Assembly: GCA_029259415.1 (NCBI GenBank)
Contig: JAPDIW010000022.1
Span: forward strand, 1 to 40,541
DNA: 40,541 nt
Source: Archaeoglobi archaeon
Lineage (GTDB): Archaea > Halobacteriota > Archaeoglobi > Archaeoglobales > Archaeoglobaceae
Direction: 5' to 3'
Part shown: in pieces, positions 16,718-23,732 of the stretch
How positions within the stretch are numbered: the stretch's first letter is position 1
Layout: each line of letters starts with the position of its first letter
Translations under genes and position numbers: made by a program
Notes under the pieces: model-generated
The model's database searches: none
Told to the model about the DNA's origin: nothing
The model's input: the letters and a program-made list of their open reading frames with translations, nothing else

Positions 16718-18046
16718 TTAAACAGGTCTAACCCTTCCCCACTTCTCCAGAGCCCTCGCAAGCTCCCTGTGTGTCTTCGCGTATTCCTCGATAGGAATGC
16801 CATTCATTATAGCATCCAAGGCCTGTCTTACAGCCTTGGCACCGGCTAAAGCTCCGTCAGGGTGTCCGAGAGTTCCGCCACCGACCTGAATGACTATTTC
16901 GGAGCCGAGAGCGTCAATCACCGGCTCAAGGTTTCCTGGATGCAGACCTCCTGAAGAAACTGGCATTGCCGGCTTTATGTGGTGGAACTCCTGTTTGAGG
17001 TGAAGAACATCGCTGCTTTCGGGAGCGTAAACTGCTTCGCTCAAAACCCTCGCATACTGCACTACCTCCCACTTCCCACCTTCAAGCTTTCCCGCACCTG
17101 CAGTGCCGATGTGGAGCTGGTCGATGCCGACAATGCGGCAGAGCTTGGCGAGGACGAACATCGAAACACCGTGGTAGGGGTTTCTTGTGAAGGCGGCATG
17201 CATGGCTCTATGTCCATGAATTGCTAATCCATGGTCGGCAGCAAAGTCTCTGATGTACTCCAAAGCCCCCCATCCCGTTACGACTACATCGACCATTACG
17301 TAGGGGTTGCCAAGCTCTGCAACGAGCTTCAACCTCTTCTCCATCTCCCTGATGTCTGAGGTTATATTTGCAAACCAGGCCTTTTTCTCTCCTGTCTCGT
17401 TTTCCACTTTTTCAATGACCTTCATGATTCTGCCGGCTCTATCCTCAAATTTGCAGTAATCCGGATTTGTAAGGTTCTCATCGTCTTTTATGTAGTCCAT
17501 TCCTCCCATTAACAAGTCGTAGGCGAGTTTCTCCACCTCTTCCGGAGAATATCCGACCTTGGGTTTTGGCACCGTGCCAACAATGGGTCTGTTTTCTACT
17601 CCAAAAATCTTCTTAACTCCTTCCTTTCCTTTTCCAGGGCCTTTAAAATCATTCAGGAACTTTTCTGGCAGGTAGATATCTTCCAGCCTTAAACCTTCTA
17701 CCCTTTTCATCCCAAAAACGTTTCCCGCTACTGAAGCAACCAGACCGGGAAGGTTATGACCTTCAAACAGTTCAACGGGGTAAGCAATCTTTACAATCCA
17801 TGAGCCGTCACCCATATCGCGAAAATCGTAAGCTTTAGCAGATAGCTTCTCCACTCTTCTTTCATCATACCAGGTATAAAGGGTCGTCCAGGTTCCAGTG
17901 CTGCTTTCAGCAGCCACTGCACCTGCAACATCCTCGATACCGAATCCTTCAGCAGGTTTAATGCGGAAAACGGCAACAACATCATTGCTGAAGTCTGGTT
18001 CGTATTTTTTGTCAACGTATTTGTCGTACATTTCAAACTCAGGCAT
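16718..18046 (-). CDS. rbcL: Form III ribulose-bisphosphate carboxylase
   Basis: 442 residues from ATG 18046. It carboxylates ribulose 1,5-bisphosphate, in archaea usually produced from AMP or other nucleosides by the AMP phosphorylase/R15P isomerase route. All key residues are present: Glu47 (ESSTGTW), Lys161 (PKPK), the carbamylated Lys187 with Asp189 and Glu190 (KDDENLTNP), His279 (HGHRAMH), loop-6 Lys320 (GAGKLEG) and Ser364 (VSSGGLHPG). Sequence and spacing fit form III rather than plant or RuBisCO-like forms. An in-frame TTG at 18064 would add six residues, but the TATA box (18067-18073) is ~24 bp from ATG 18046, so the ATG is preferred. None of its usual partner genes lie nearby. Confidence 0.94.
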   Translation of the reverse strand: MPEFEMYDKYVDKKYEPDFSNDVVAVFRIKPAEGFGIEDVAGAVAAESSTGTWTTLYTWYDERRVEKLSAKAYDFRDMGDGSWIVKIAYPVELFEGHNLPGLVASVAGNVFGMKRVEGLRLEDIYLPEKFLNDFKGPGKGKEGVKKIFGVENRPIVGTVPKPKVGYSPEEVEKLAYDLLMGGMDYIKDDENLTNPDYCKFEDRAGRIMKVIEKVENETGEKKAWFANITSDIREMEKRLKLVAELGNPYVMVDVVVTGWGALEYIRDFAADHGLAIHGHRAMHAAFTRNPYHGVSMFVLAKLCRIVGIDQLHIGTAGAGKLEGGKWEVVQYARVLSEAVYAPESSDVLHLKQEFHHIKPAMPVSSGGLHPGNLEPVIDALGSEIVIQVGGGTLGHPDGALAGAKAVRQALDAIMNGIPIEEYAKTHRELARALEKWGRVRPV

Positions 18047-18066
18047 GAAAAAACTTGGTTTCAAAG

Positions 18067-18073
18067 TTTAAAT
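18067..18073 (-). promoter_or_regulatory. TATA box of rbcL
   Basis: Minus-strand ATTTAAA, centred ~24 bp before ATG 18046. The box lies only 3 bp from the alternative TTG at 18064, which argues against the longer start. Confidence 0.5.
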
Positions 18074-18142
18074 GCGTTTTTATCTGCTCGACAAAGCAAC
18101 GAGAACTTTTAGTCCACCATTAACTCAAAAAAAGATTTTTGT

Positions 18143-19597
18143 TTACTCTCCGCTGCGTAAAACCATGAAAAGGCCGAATACGATGAATGGTATAAAATAA
18201 GCAGCCCAGAAGATGTTAATCAGTACTGCTAGCCTTATAGCTGGATTTTCGAGTAAAGTAAAAACTCCTCTTACAATTGAAGCAATAAGAAGCGTGAGGA
18301 CTATTAGGTATGGGATAATCAGCCTTTTCTCGGTTTTTTCAATTATCTTTCCTGTAACTGCAAAAGCGCGCTCCCTCCTAACCAGCCAAGCAAGGAAAGA
18401 TAAGGTTACTGGGATGAAGGCAAGAAGCTCAATTGATTGGTGGTAAACAAAGTCTTTTAGACTGTAGAATTTCCTTACAGCAGCGAGGTAGAGGCTAGTA
18501 CCTGAGAGTATAAAGGGAATATAGACAATGAGATATACTACCGGATGGAACTTTAGGTAATAAAGGTCAAAAAGGAGAAAAAGAATTGGTGCAATTATTT
18601 GCACCATCGTGATTGGCCCCACCTTAAACCAGTACATCCAAGAGGCTATGTAGTCTATAAGAGCCGTAAGGCTAAGTTTTTCCTTTAACAATCTGCTCAG
18701 TAGCTGAAATCCTCCAATAGACCACCTCGATTGCTGTGAGAGGTAGGCTTTTAGATCCCTCGGAGGTATCCCGTACCATATCAAAGGTTTGTCCACGTAA
18801 ACGCTTTTGTAGCCCTTTCCGTGCAGCCTAAGAGAAGTTGCTACATCTTCGGTAACAGTTTTTTCATAGAGCCCACCTACATCCTCAAGAGCGCTGATCC
18901 TGTAAACCGTTCCGCTTCCAAGGGAGAAGGCTGACTTATCTCTACCTCTCATGACGGTTCTCAGAAAAGGTGTTTGCTGAGATTTAGCAGCCATTCCGAT
19001 GCGTGTATCAAGCTCCGTATACGCTTGCGGAACCTGAACAAACGCAACCTTTTCATCCTCGAAATATTGTAGAATTTCGTCAAAAAAGGAGTCTGAAGGT
19101 CTCTGATCGGCATCAAAGATTGCAAGTAATGTGTAGTTCTTTCCATACTCCTTTAGAAAATCATTTATCGCTCCTGCCTTGTAACCTCTACGAATATCCC
19201 TCGTTAAAACCCTCACACCCATCTTTTCCAATTCGCCAATCACCGCTTTGCATCTATCGTCCGTTGCATCAGATAGGATGAAAACGTCTCCTCTGCCCTT
19301 CAAAGCACGAACTGCGGAAGCAGCGGTATCTTTAACAATCTCTGGATCCTCGTCGAATGTCGCTATCACAACAGCTATCCTATGCTCAGCATGTTTGGTA
19401 TCAAGTGGGGCTAGTGAATAACTCCTAGCGGAAATGTATTCCTTCAAGAAAACGAGAAATATGGATGCGCAAATCACCATGCCAAGTATTACAAAGTACG
19501 AGAAAATGGCGAGTAAACCGGAAGCAGACAAGAAATAAGTGAGAATGGCTGAAATCAGGAATGGTAGGACGAATATGGTGATGTTCAAAACCCTCAT
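18143..19597 (-). CDS. Membrane glycosyltransferase, GT2 family (cellulose synthase-like)
   Basis: 484 residues. Two N-terminal helices (about 5-50) precede a cytoplasmic GT-A domain with VVIATFDED (UDP-binding edge), SDATDD near 109, the metal-binding DAD (162-164), the base TED (249-251) and the processive-type QxxRW (Gln288, Arg291, Trp292). At least four more helices follow (about 310-480). This layout is that of enzymes that polymerise and export a polysaccharide such as cellulose- or hyaluronan-like chains. The sugar cannot be named. It stands alone between rbcL and a radical SAM gene. GAGGTG lies a few bases before ATG 19597. Confidence 0.85.
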   Translation of the reverse strand: MRVLNITIFVLPFLISAILTYFLSASGLLAIFSYFVILGMVICASIFLVFLKEYISARSYSLAPLDTKHAEHRIAVVIATFDEDPEIVKDTAASAVRALKGRGDVFILSDATDDRCKAVIGELEKMGVRVLTRDIRRGYKAGAINDFLKEYGKNYTLLAIFDADQRPSDSFFDEILQYFEDEKVAFVQVPQAYTELDTRIGMAAKSQQTPFLRTVMRGRDKSAFSLGSGTVYRISALEDVGGLYEKTVTEDVATSLRLHGKGYKSVYVDKPLIWYGIPPRDLKAYLSQQSRWSIGGFQLLSRLLKEKLSLTALIDYIASWMYWFKVGPITMVQIIAPILFLLFDLYYLKFHPVVYLIVYIPFILSGTSLYLAAVRKFYSLKDFVYHQSIELLAFIPVTLSFLAWLVRRERAFAVTGKIIEKTEKRLIIPYLIVLTLLIASIVRGVFTLLENPAIRLAVLINIFWAAYFIPFIVFGLFMVLRSGE

Positions 19598-19648
19598 ATC
19601 CTTATTTCACCTCTCGTACTGCCGCAATTTACATCATCTTTTGCTCTC

Positions 19649-19658
19649 CTTTATACTA
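19649..19658 (-). promoter_or_regulatory. TATA box of the GT2 gene
   Basis: Minus-strand TAGTATAAAG predicts a start near 19628 and a ~30-nt leader containing the Shine-Dalgarno GAGGTG. Confidence 0.4.
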
Positions 19659-19813
19659 ATTTTTCGAGATAGTTTTTCCATTTTTATTTGTACCGTATAA
19701 ATGTTTTATAAAGGTTATGAATATGTGTGTTATTTTTATGACAAATTAATTAAAGGTGAAATTTAACCTATGCAAATAGAGGCATCGACCAAACATTCAG
19801 CTCGGCCAGCAAA
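19659..19813. other. AT-rich region between the GT2 and radical SAM genes
   Basis: This stretch is very AT-rich and holds TATA-like sequences (near 19693-19710) that match no annotated start. A 21-codon open frame (19770-19835) with a possible Shine-Dalgarno lies in its right half. I do not call that frame a gene. Confidence 0.3.
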
Positions 19814-19822
19814 CGTATATAT
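19814..19822 (+). promoter_or_regulatory. TATA box of the radical SAM/SPASM gene
   Basis: CGTATATAT centred ~26 bp before ATG 19844. This is leaderless spacing. Confidence 0.5.
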
Positions 19823-19843
19823 GATGTCTACCTGACAAAGGTT

Positions 19844-20806
19844 ATGGGAAAGTTGGGATTTGTGCAGGTTGAAGTCTCCACAAAATGTCAGCTCAATTGT
19901 CTGATGTGTCCCAAATCTGTTTTCCGCAATGAATGGATTGCAAAGGACATGGAAATGGATGTTTTCGAGTCCATTCCCTTCAAAAAGTTCCGTTACGCTC
20001 ATCTTCAGGGATGGGGAGAACCTTTGCTCAACCCAAAAATCGGGGATATGATCGAATTTGCCAGAGAGCACTGCAAGGTTGGCCTGACCACCAACGGTAT
20101 TCTCATAGACAGATATCTTGAAGATGTACTCAACCTCGACCTTCTTGCCGTATCAATAGCCAGTGCCGGTGCTGAGGAGCATAAAGCAGTTAGGGGATTC
20201 GAACTCGAAAAGCTGAAGGAGAGGATAAAGCTTGTCTCGGAGCAAGATAAAAGGCCAAAAATCGTGATAGCAACGATGATGCTCAGAAGCACGATTGGAA
20301 GGCTTCCGGAAATCGTTGACCTTGCTTACGAGTGCGGTGCTGATGAGGTTATTGCGAACAACATGGACTACATCCCGTCAGAGAATCTTGTTGGGATGGA
20401 GGTTTTCGGTGAAAAACCGGATCCGAGCGTTTTGGATTTAATAAAGAAAGCTGAAGATAGAGCCAAAGAGCTTGGAATAAAATTCGTTGCGAAACCAGTA
20501 AAACTTGAAGAAGCTCTGGTGTGTGCTGAGAATCCAGTAGAAAACTGTCTTATCACCGTTGATGGTAAAATTGCCCCCTGTGTTTATCTCCACCTGCCCA
20601 CCCGGTCAGATTACATCGTCAGGTATTTCAGAGGCAGAAGAGTTGAAGTTCCGAAGGTTTACTTCGAAAGCTTTGATGAGTGGAAAAACAGCTCAGTTAG
20701 GGATGCATTCGAAAAAAGACTTCAAATGCTCTACCAATCCCTACCCATGGAATTCCCTGCACTGCCCGATGTATGCAGGACGTGCTACAAGGCATGGTCG
20801 GTTTAG
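19844..20806 (+). CDS. Radical SAM protein with SPASM/twitch-like cysteine-rich C-terminus
   Basis: 320 residues. The radical SAM cluster motif CX3CX2C is Cys15, Cys19 and Cys22, followed by the GWGEP and TTNG segments expected of the partial TIM barrel. Five further cysteines in the C-terminal third (Cys227, Cys235, Cys246, Cys311, Cys314) fit an auxiliary iron-sulfur cluster of the SPASM/twitch type. Such enzymes modify peptides, proteins or cofactors, including the maturases of peptide products and of molybdenum/tungsten enzymes. No target gene is obvious next door. The leaderless-type promoter supports ATG 19844. Family firm, substrate unknown. Confidence 0.85.
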   Translation: MGKLGFVQVEVSTKCQLNCLMCPKSVFRNEWIAKDMEMDVFESIPFKKFRYAHLQGWGEPLLNPKIGDMIEFAREHCKVGLTTNGILIDRYLEDVLNLDLLAVSIASAGAEEHKAVRGFELEKLKERIKLVSEQDKRPKIVIATMMLRSTIGRLPEIVDLAYECGADEVIANNMDYIPSENLVGMEVFGEKPDPSVLDLIKKAEDRAKELGIKFVAKPVKLEEALVCAENPVENCLITVDGKIAPCVYLHLPTRSDYIVRYFRGRRVEVPKVYFESFDEWKNSSVRDAFEKRLQMLYQSLPMEFPALPDVCRTCYKAWSV

Positions 20807-20830
20807 CTCGTTATCTTCAAAGTTAGTTAT

Positions 20831-20881
20831 AACCAAGTTGGTTTTAGCCAAAATATTTGCCATTTGCTAAAATATTTATAT
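20831..20881 (+). promoter_or_regulatory. Promoter and candidate palindromic operators of the AbrB-VapC pair
   Basis: A perfect palindrome AACCAAGTTGGTT (20831-20843) and an overlapping inverted repeat TTTTAGC (20842-20848) / GCTAAAA (20866-20872) lie directly upstream of the TATA box (TTTATAT, 20875-20881). The box is ~27 bp from GTG 20905. The position suits autoregulation by the antitoxin, which is known for this type of pair; binding itself is inferred. Confidence 0.5.
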
Positions 20882-20904
20882 CTTTCCAGAACAATTGGTA
20901 AAGT

Positions 20905-21177
20905 GTGAGAGCGAAGGTAGATAAGTACGGTAGAATATTGCTACCAAAAGACATCAGAGACGAACTCGGGCTGCGTGAAAATGATGAGCTAACTATCGAA
21001 GTTAGGGAAGATGAGATAGTAATCAGAGTTCTAAGAGACAACCTCGAAAAGAGAGTGGACGAGCTTGTTGAATACTTGAGAAGCCACTCGCCAAAACCCT
21101 TTGTTGCTGAGGTAGAGGAGGGAGAAAAGTGGGTTACGAGGAAACACGCTCTGGAAAAGATCGGATTGAAGGAGTAA
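20905..21177 (+). CDS. AbrB/SpoVT-type antitoxin
   Basis: 90 residues. The N-terminal ~45 residues form a swapped-hairpin AbrB/MazE DNA-binding domain (VDKYGRILLPKDIRDELGLR then ELTIEV and EIVIRV strands). The charged helical C-terminal half would wrap the toxin. It starts at GTG 20905 with leaderless spacing to the TATA box. The PIN-domain gene starts inside its 3' end, the usual order of antitoxin first. It probably neutralises the toxin and represses the operon. Confidence 0.86.
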   Translation: MRAKVDKYGRILLPKDIRDELGLRENDELTIEVREDEIVIRVLRDNLEKRVDELVEYLRSHSPKPFVAEVEEGEKWVTRKHALEKIGLKE

Positions 21178-21626
21178 TTGATATTGGACCAGTTGTTCTG
21201 TCTCACTTCGAAAATCCAGCTATGGATGCGGCGCTTGAATTTCTTTCGGAGGTTCTTAAGTGGAATAGGAAGTGCATAATCCCGACGTCAACGATTCTGG
21301 GAGCCTACCACATTCTAACGAGGTATCTGAGGGTGGAGAAGGTATCTGCATATGAAGCTCTTACGAGAACTCTGAAAACCCACTCTCCGGCATTTTACGA
21401 GAACATCAGCGTTGAATATGTTCTGAATTCGCTGACAAACGCTCTGGGTTACAACATCGAGTCATGGGACGGGTACATTGTTTCACTCGCCAAAAAGTTC
21501 AGGGCTGCTGTGTATACCACCGACCTAAACCTGATACGGAGGGTGAAAGATGTTCCAGTGGTGAATCCAATTCCAGATGAAATCTTCAACGAGTACAACG
21601 AATGGCTGAAGGAGCGCTTGAAGTAG
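21129..21626 (+). CDS. vapC: VapC-type PIN-domain ribonuclease toxin
   Basis: 165 residues. PIN-domain features are the first acidic residue in VIDIGPVV (Asp18), a helical core, and the later acidic residues in SWDGYIVSLA and YTTDLNL, which together bind Mg2+ for RNA cleavage. The start used is GTG 21129, which overlaps the antitoxin gene by 49 bp. No other standard start lies closer to the first strand, so the N-terminus is uncertain by about 15 residues. Partnering with an AbrB-type antitoxin is a common archaeal VapBC arrangement. Confidence 0.82.
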   Translation: MGYEETRSGKDRIEGVIDIGPVVLSHFENPAMDAALEFLSEVLKWNRKCIIPTSTILGAYHILTRYLRVEKVSAYEALTRTLKTHSPAFYENISVEYVLNSLTNALGYNIESWDGYIVSLAKKFRAAVYTTDLNLIRRVKDVPVVNPIPDEIFNEYNEWLKERLK

Positions 21627-21635
21627 TAAAAAAGG

Positions 21636-21875
21636 TTAGTCAAGCTCCAGAACAACCCTCCGGTTGAAGTAATGCGGATGGAACTGCCTCATCCACTCCG
21701 GTATAGTGGAGTAGTCGAATTTCATTAGAATGTCAAGCCTGCCTTTGTATCCAGCTTTCTTTAATTTCTCTGCGAGATTTTTATCAAGCTCCTCTAAGGA
21801 CGACCCTTCAACCCTAATTTCTCCGTTTTCCGCAATCCAGGTATCGGCAAATTTTAGCGTAAAGTTCAGCTTCAT
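21636..21875 (-). CDS. Small hypothetical protein
   Basis: 79 residues. It alternates predicted strands (LNFTLKFADTWIA, GEIRVEGSS) with a Lys/Glu-rich helix (LEELDKNLAEKLKKAGY), and ends in an aromatic and His-rich segment (EWMRQFHPHYFNRR). It appears soluble and compact. I do not recognise the family with certainty. AGGAGTGG lies about 6 bp before ATG 21875. It is the last gene of the leftward transporter cluster, 29 bp after the zinc-ribbon gene, so it may work with the YeiH-family transporter. Confidence 0.65.
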   Translation of the reverse strand: MKLNFTLKFADTWIAENGEIRVEGSSLEELDKNLAEKLKKAGYKGRLDILMKFDYSTIPEWMRQFHPHYFNRRVVLELD

Positions 21876-21904
21876 AATACCACTCCTAAAAAATAGTAAA
21901 AAAA

Positions 21905-22138
21905 TTATGTGTAAACATGGGCGATCATCTGCCAGCTTATGTAGTACAGAATTGCCAGCAGTATTATTGCCAGGATTATGCTCCCTGCGACCAACTTCTT
22001 CTCTACTGGAAGGATTTCCTCTTTGCCCACGATGACTCTCTCAGTCCCACATTTGGCACATCTGAGTATTTCCCTATCACCCTCTGAGACTATTTCAGCC
22101 ATTTCTCCACAGTTCGGACATGGCTCTTTTCTCGCCAT
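21905..22138 (-). CDS. Zinc-ribbon protein with C-terminal membrane helix
   Basis: 77 residues. An N-terminal zinc ribbon (CPNCGE ... CAKCGT) is followed by one strongly hydrophobic helix of ~22 residues (about 46-68) and a short tail. It should sit at the membrane with the ribbon on one face. ATG 22138 is chosen because GAGGTGA (22144-22150) is 5 bp upstream and overlaps the transporter stop; in-frame ATGs at 22147 and 22144 are less well placed. Tight linkage suggests an accessory subunit or regulator of the transporter (inference). Confidence 0.72.
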   Translation of the reverse strand: MARKEPCPNCGEMAEIVSEGDREILRCAKCGTERVIVGKEEILPVEKKLVAGSIILAIILLAILYYISWQMIAHVYT

Positions 22139-22148
22139 TTTCATCACC

Positions 22149-23627
22149 TCACTTCAGGAACAGTAGGTGCACATCGTGGAAGAACAGCCAGCTTATCAGC
22201 AGTCCGATCCAGATGATGAAGCCGAAGAGGCAGATTAGGTACACCAGTGCCAGTCTGCCGATACCTTCTCTGCGTAACGTTGAGAAGTCTGAAATCAATC
22301 CGATGCTGAAGAAGGTCAGTGCGAAGAATATCCTTCTGAATCCGTTCATCTCACTGCTTACAGCGAGTTTCATCGGAGCAAGAGCCTGACTTACCTGATC
22401 CGGTGGTACACTCCCTGCGATTCCAGAGGCGAGGTAGAGTATTATCAGGAAGGTCAGGAAGTAACCAATGACGAACTTGGGGAATCTGTACCAGATTTCG
22501 AGCTTCTCCACCTTCTCTCCGGGCTTCCTCTCGATGTAGTAAACCCAGATCACCGCAAGGATGAACGCCCAGACACCGATGAAGATGTCAATGAATATCT
22601 TTGTGATGATAGCTGCATTCAGTATCCAGCCTTCAAGCGCCGCATATTCTGGGTGTAGTCCAGTAATCAAAGCATCAACGATTTCACCACTTGCCGCAGC
22701 AGCTCCATCTGTTTTTACCGCAAGACCCATCCAAGCTCCTGCAACCAGAGGCTGGTTCCAGAGTGTTTCAACGGCAAGGAAAGGTATGAACAGTAGCTCA
22801 ACGACCGCAAAGACAATGACAAGCGATGCAACCATAACTGGAACCACTGGCCTCGCCCTAATAGCACCACCAGTCGCTATGGCTGCTGAGACACCACAGA
22901 TTGAAATACCAGAAGCTAGCGGTGCAGCCCACTCTCTGCTGAGGCCGAAGTACCTCCTTGCAACCCAGTAAACCAGAGCCCAGTAGAGCAGATAAGCTTC
23001 AACGATAGCACAGAGACCTCTGAAGAGGAAGTTGTACAGTATTTCTGGTGGAACACTCGGTGCCTTCAGACCAACAACTGCACCGAGCAGCACGATAGCA
23101 GTCTTAATGAACCACTCAGGTTTTGCAGCTTCCTTTAACTGCTCTGCAAATCCCTTGGCAAAGTTCCCTATCAGAAGACCGAGAATCAGTGCCACGATGT
23201 AACCTGCTTCTCCAGTCATATGTAAAGACCACGGCAGGTTGTACGCTTCAGGCTTTGTTGCCGCAATCCATGCGTTATGTCCTATAACCCAGCAGATCCA
23301 TGTTAGGAAGAATATTACTGTAAACCCTGCTGCGAACCTGCCCACTTTCCATCCCATTGCTGCAGCTCCTATACTGGTCAGAATAAGTAGCACGATGTAT
23401 GTAACGATCCATGCGCCTATTGGTCCTAAGAACTCATAGTTTGCTGATGATGGAGCCATTGCTTTCGCTGGATCAACCCATACGTTGGCCTTCACGACCC
23501 ATCCCATGAGGTCGGTTCCGTATGCAGCCGCAAGGCAGAGGAAAAACAGCAGCATTCCTAGCCAGAAGGCCCACCAGTCCTCTTTCTTCCACAACGAAGA
23601 CCAGTCTATCCCTCTCTCTTCCGCCAT
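22149..23627 (-). CDS. YeiH/UPF0324-family putative sulfate exporter-like transporter, long form
   Basis: 492 residues with about 12 hydrophobic helices. The family core includes a GxSxCGxSAAIATGGAIRA-type stretch (SGISICGVSAAIAT near 245) and KTDGAAAASGEIVDAL near 305. It is longer than the ~330-residue standard form because of N-terminal and central extra helices. The family is annotated as putative sulfate exporter; relatives are linked to sulfonate or sulfur-oxyanion handling, but transport direction and substrate are not settled. ATG 23627 with GAGAGGTGG upstream is preferred over GTG 23636. It heads a three-gene unit and lies downstream of a regulator gene and a shorter paralogue. Confidence 0.8.
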   Translation of the reverse strand: MAEERGIDWSSLWKKEDWWAFWLGMLLFFLCLAAAYGTDLMGWVVKANVWVDPAKAMAPSSANYEFLGPIGAWIVTYIVLLILTSIGAAAMGWKVGRFAAGFTVIFFLTWICWVIGHNAWIAATKPEAYNLPWSLHMTGEAGYIVALILGLLIGNFAKGFAEQLKEAAKPEWFIKTAIVLLGAVVGLKAPSVPPEILYNFLFRGLCAIVEAYLLYWALVYWVARRYFGLSREWAAPLASGISICGVSAAIATGGAIRARPVVPVMVASLVIVFAVVELLFIPFLAVETLWNQPLVAGAWMGLAVKTDGAAAASGEIVDALITGLHPEYAALEGWILNAAIITKIFIDIFIGVWAFILAVIWVYYIERKPGEKVEKLEIWYRFPKFVIGYFLTFLIILYLASGIAGSVPPDQVSQALAPMKLAVSSEMNGFRRIFFALTFFSIGLISDFSTLRREGIGRLALVYLICLFGFIIWIGLLISWLFFHDVHLLFLK

Positions 23628-23732
23628 ACTAACCACCTCTCAACCACTACTCACCAGCCCAACTATATCCCACATTCATAATTTGAATTTTAACAAATAT
23701 TAGAATATCGTCAAAAAAACCGTCAAATAGTG

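Noticed and set aside
19770-19835. Small 21-codon frame as a gene
   Set aside because: Too short, overlaps the TATA box of the next gene, and no conservation can be shown; kept only as a weak observation.
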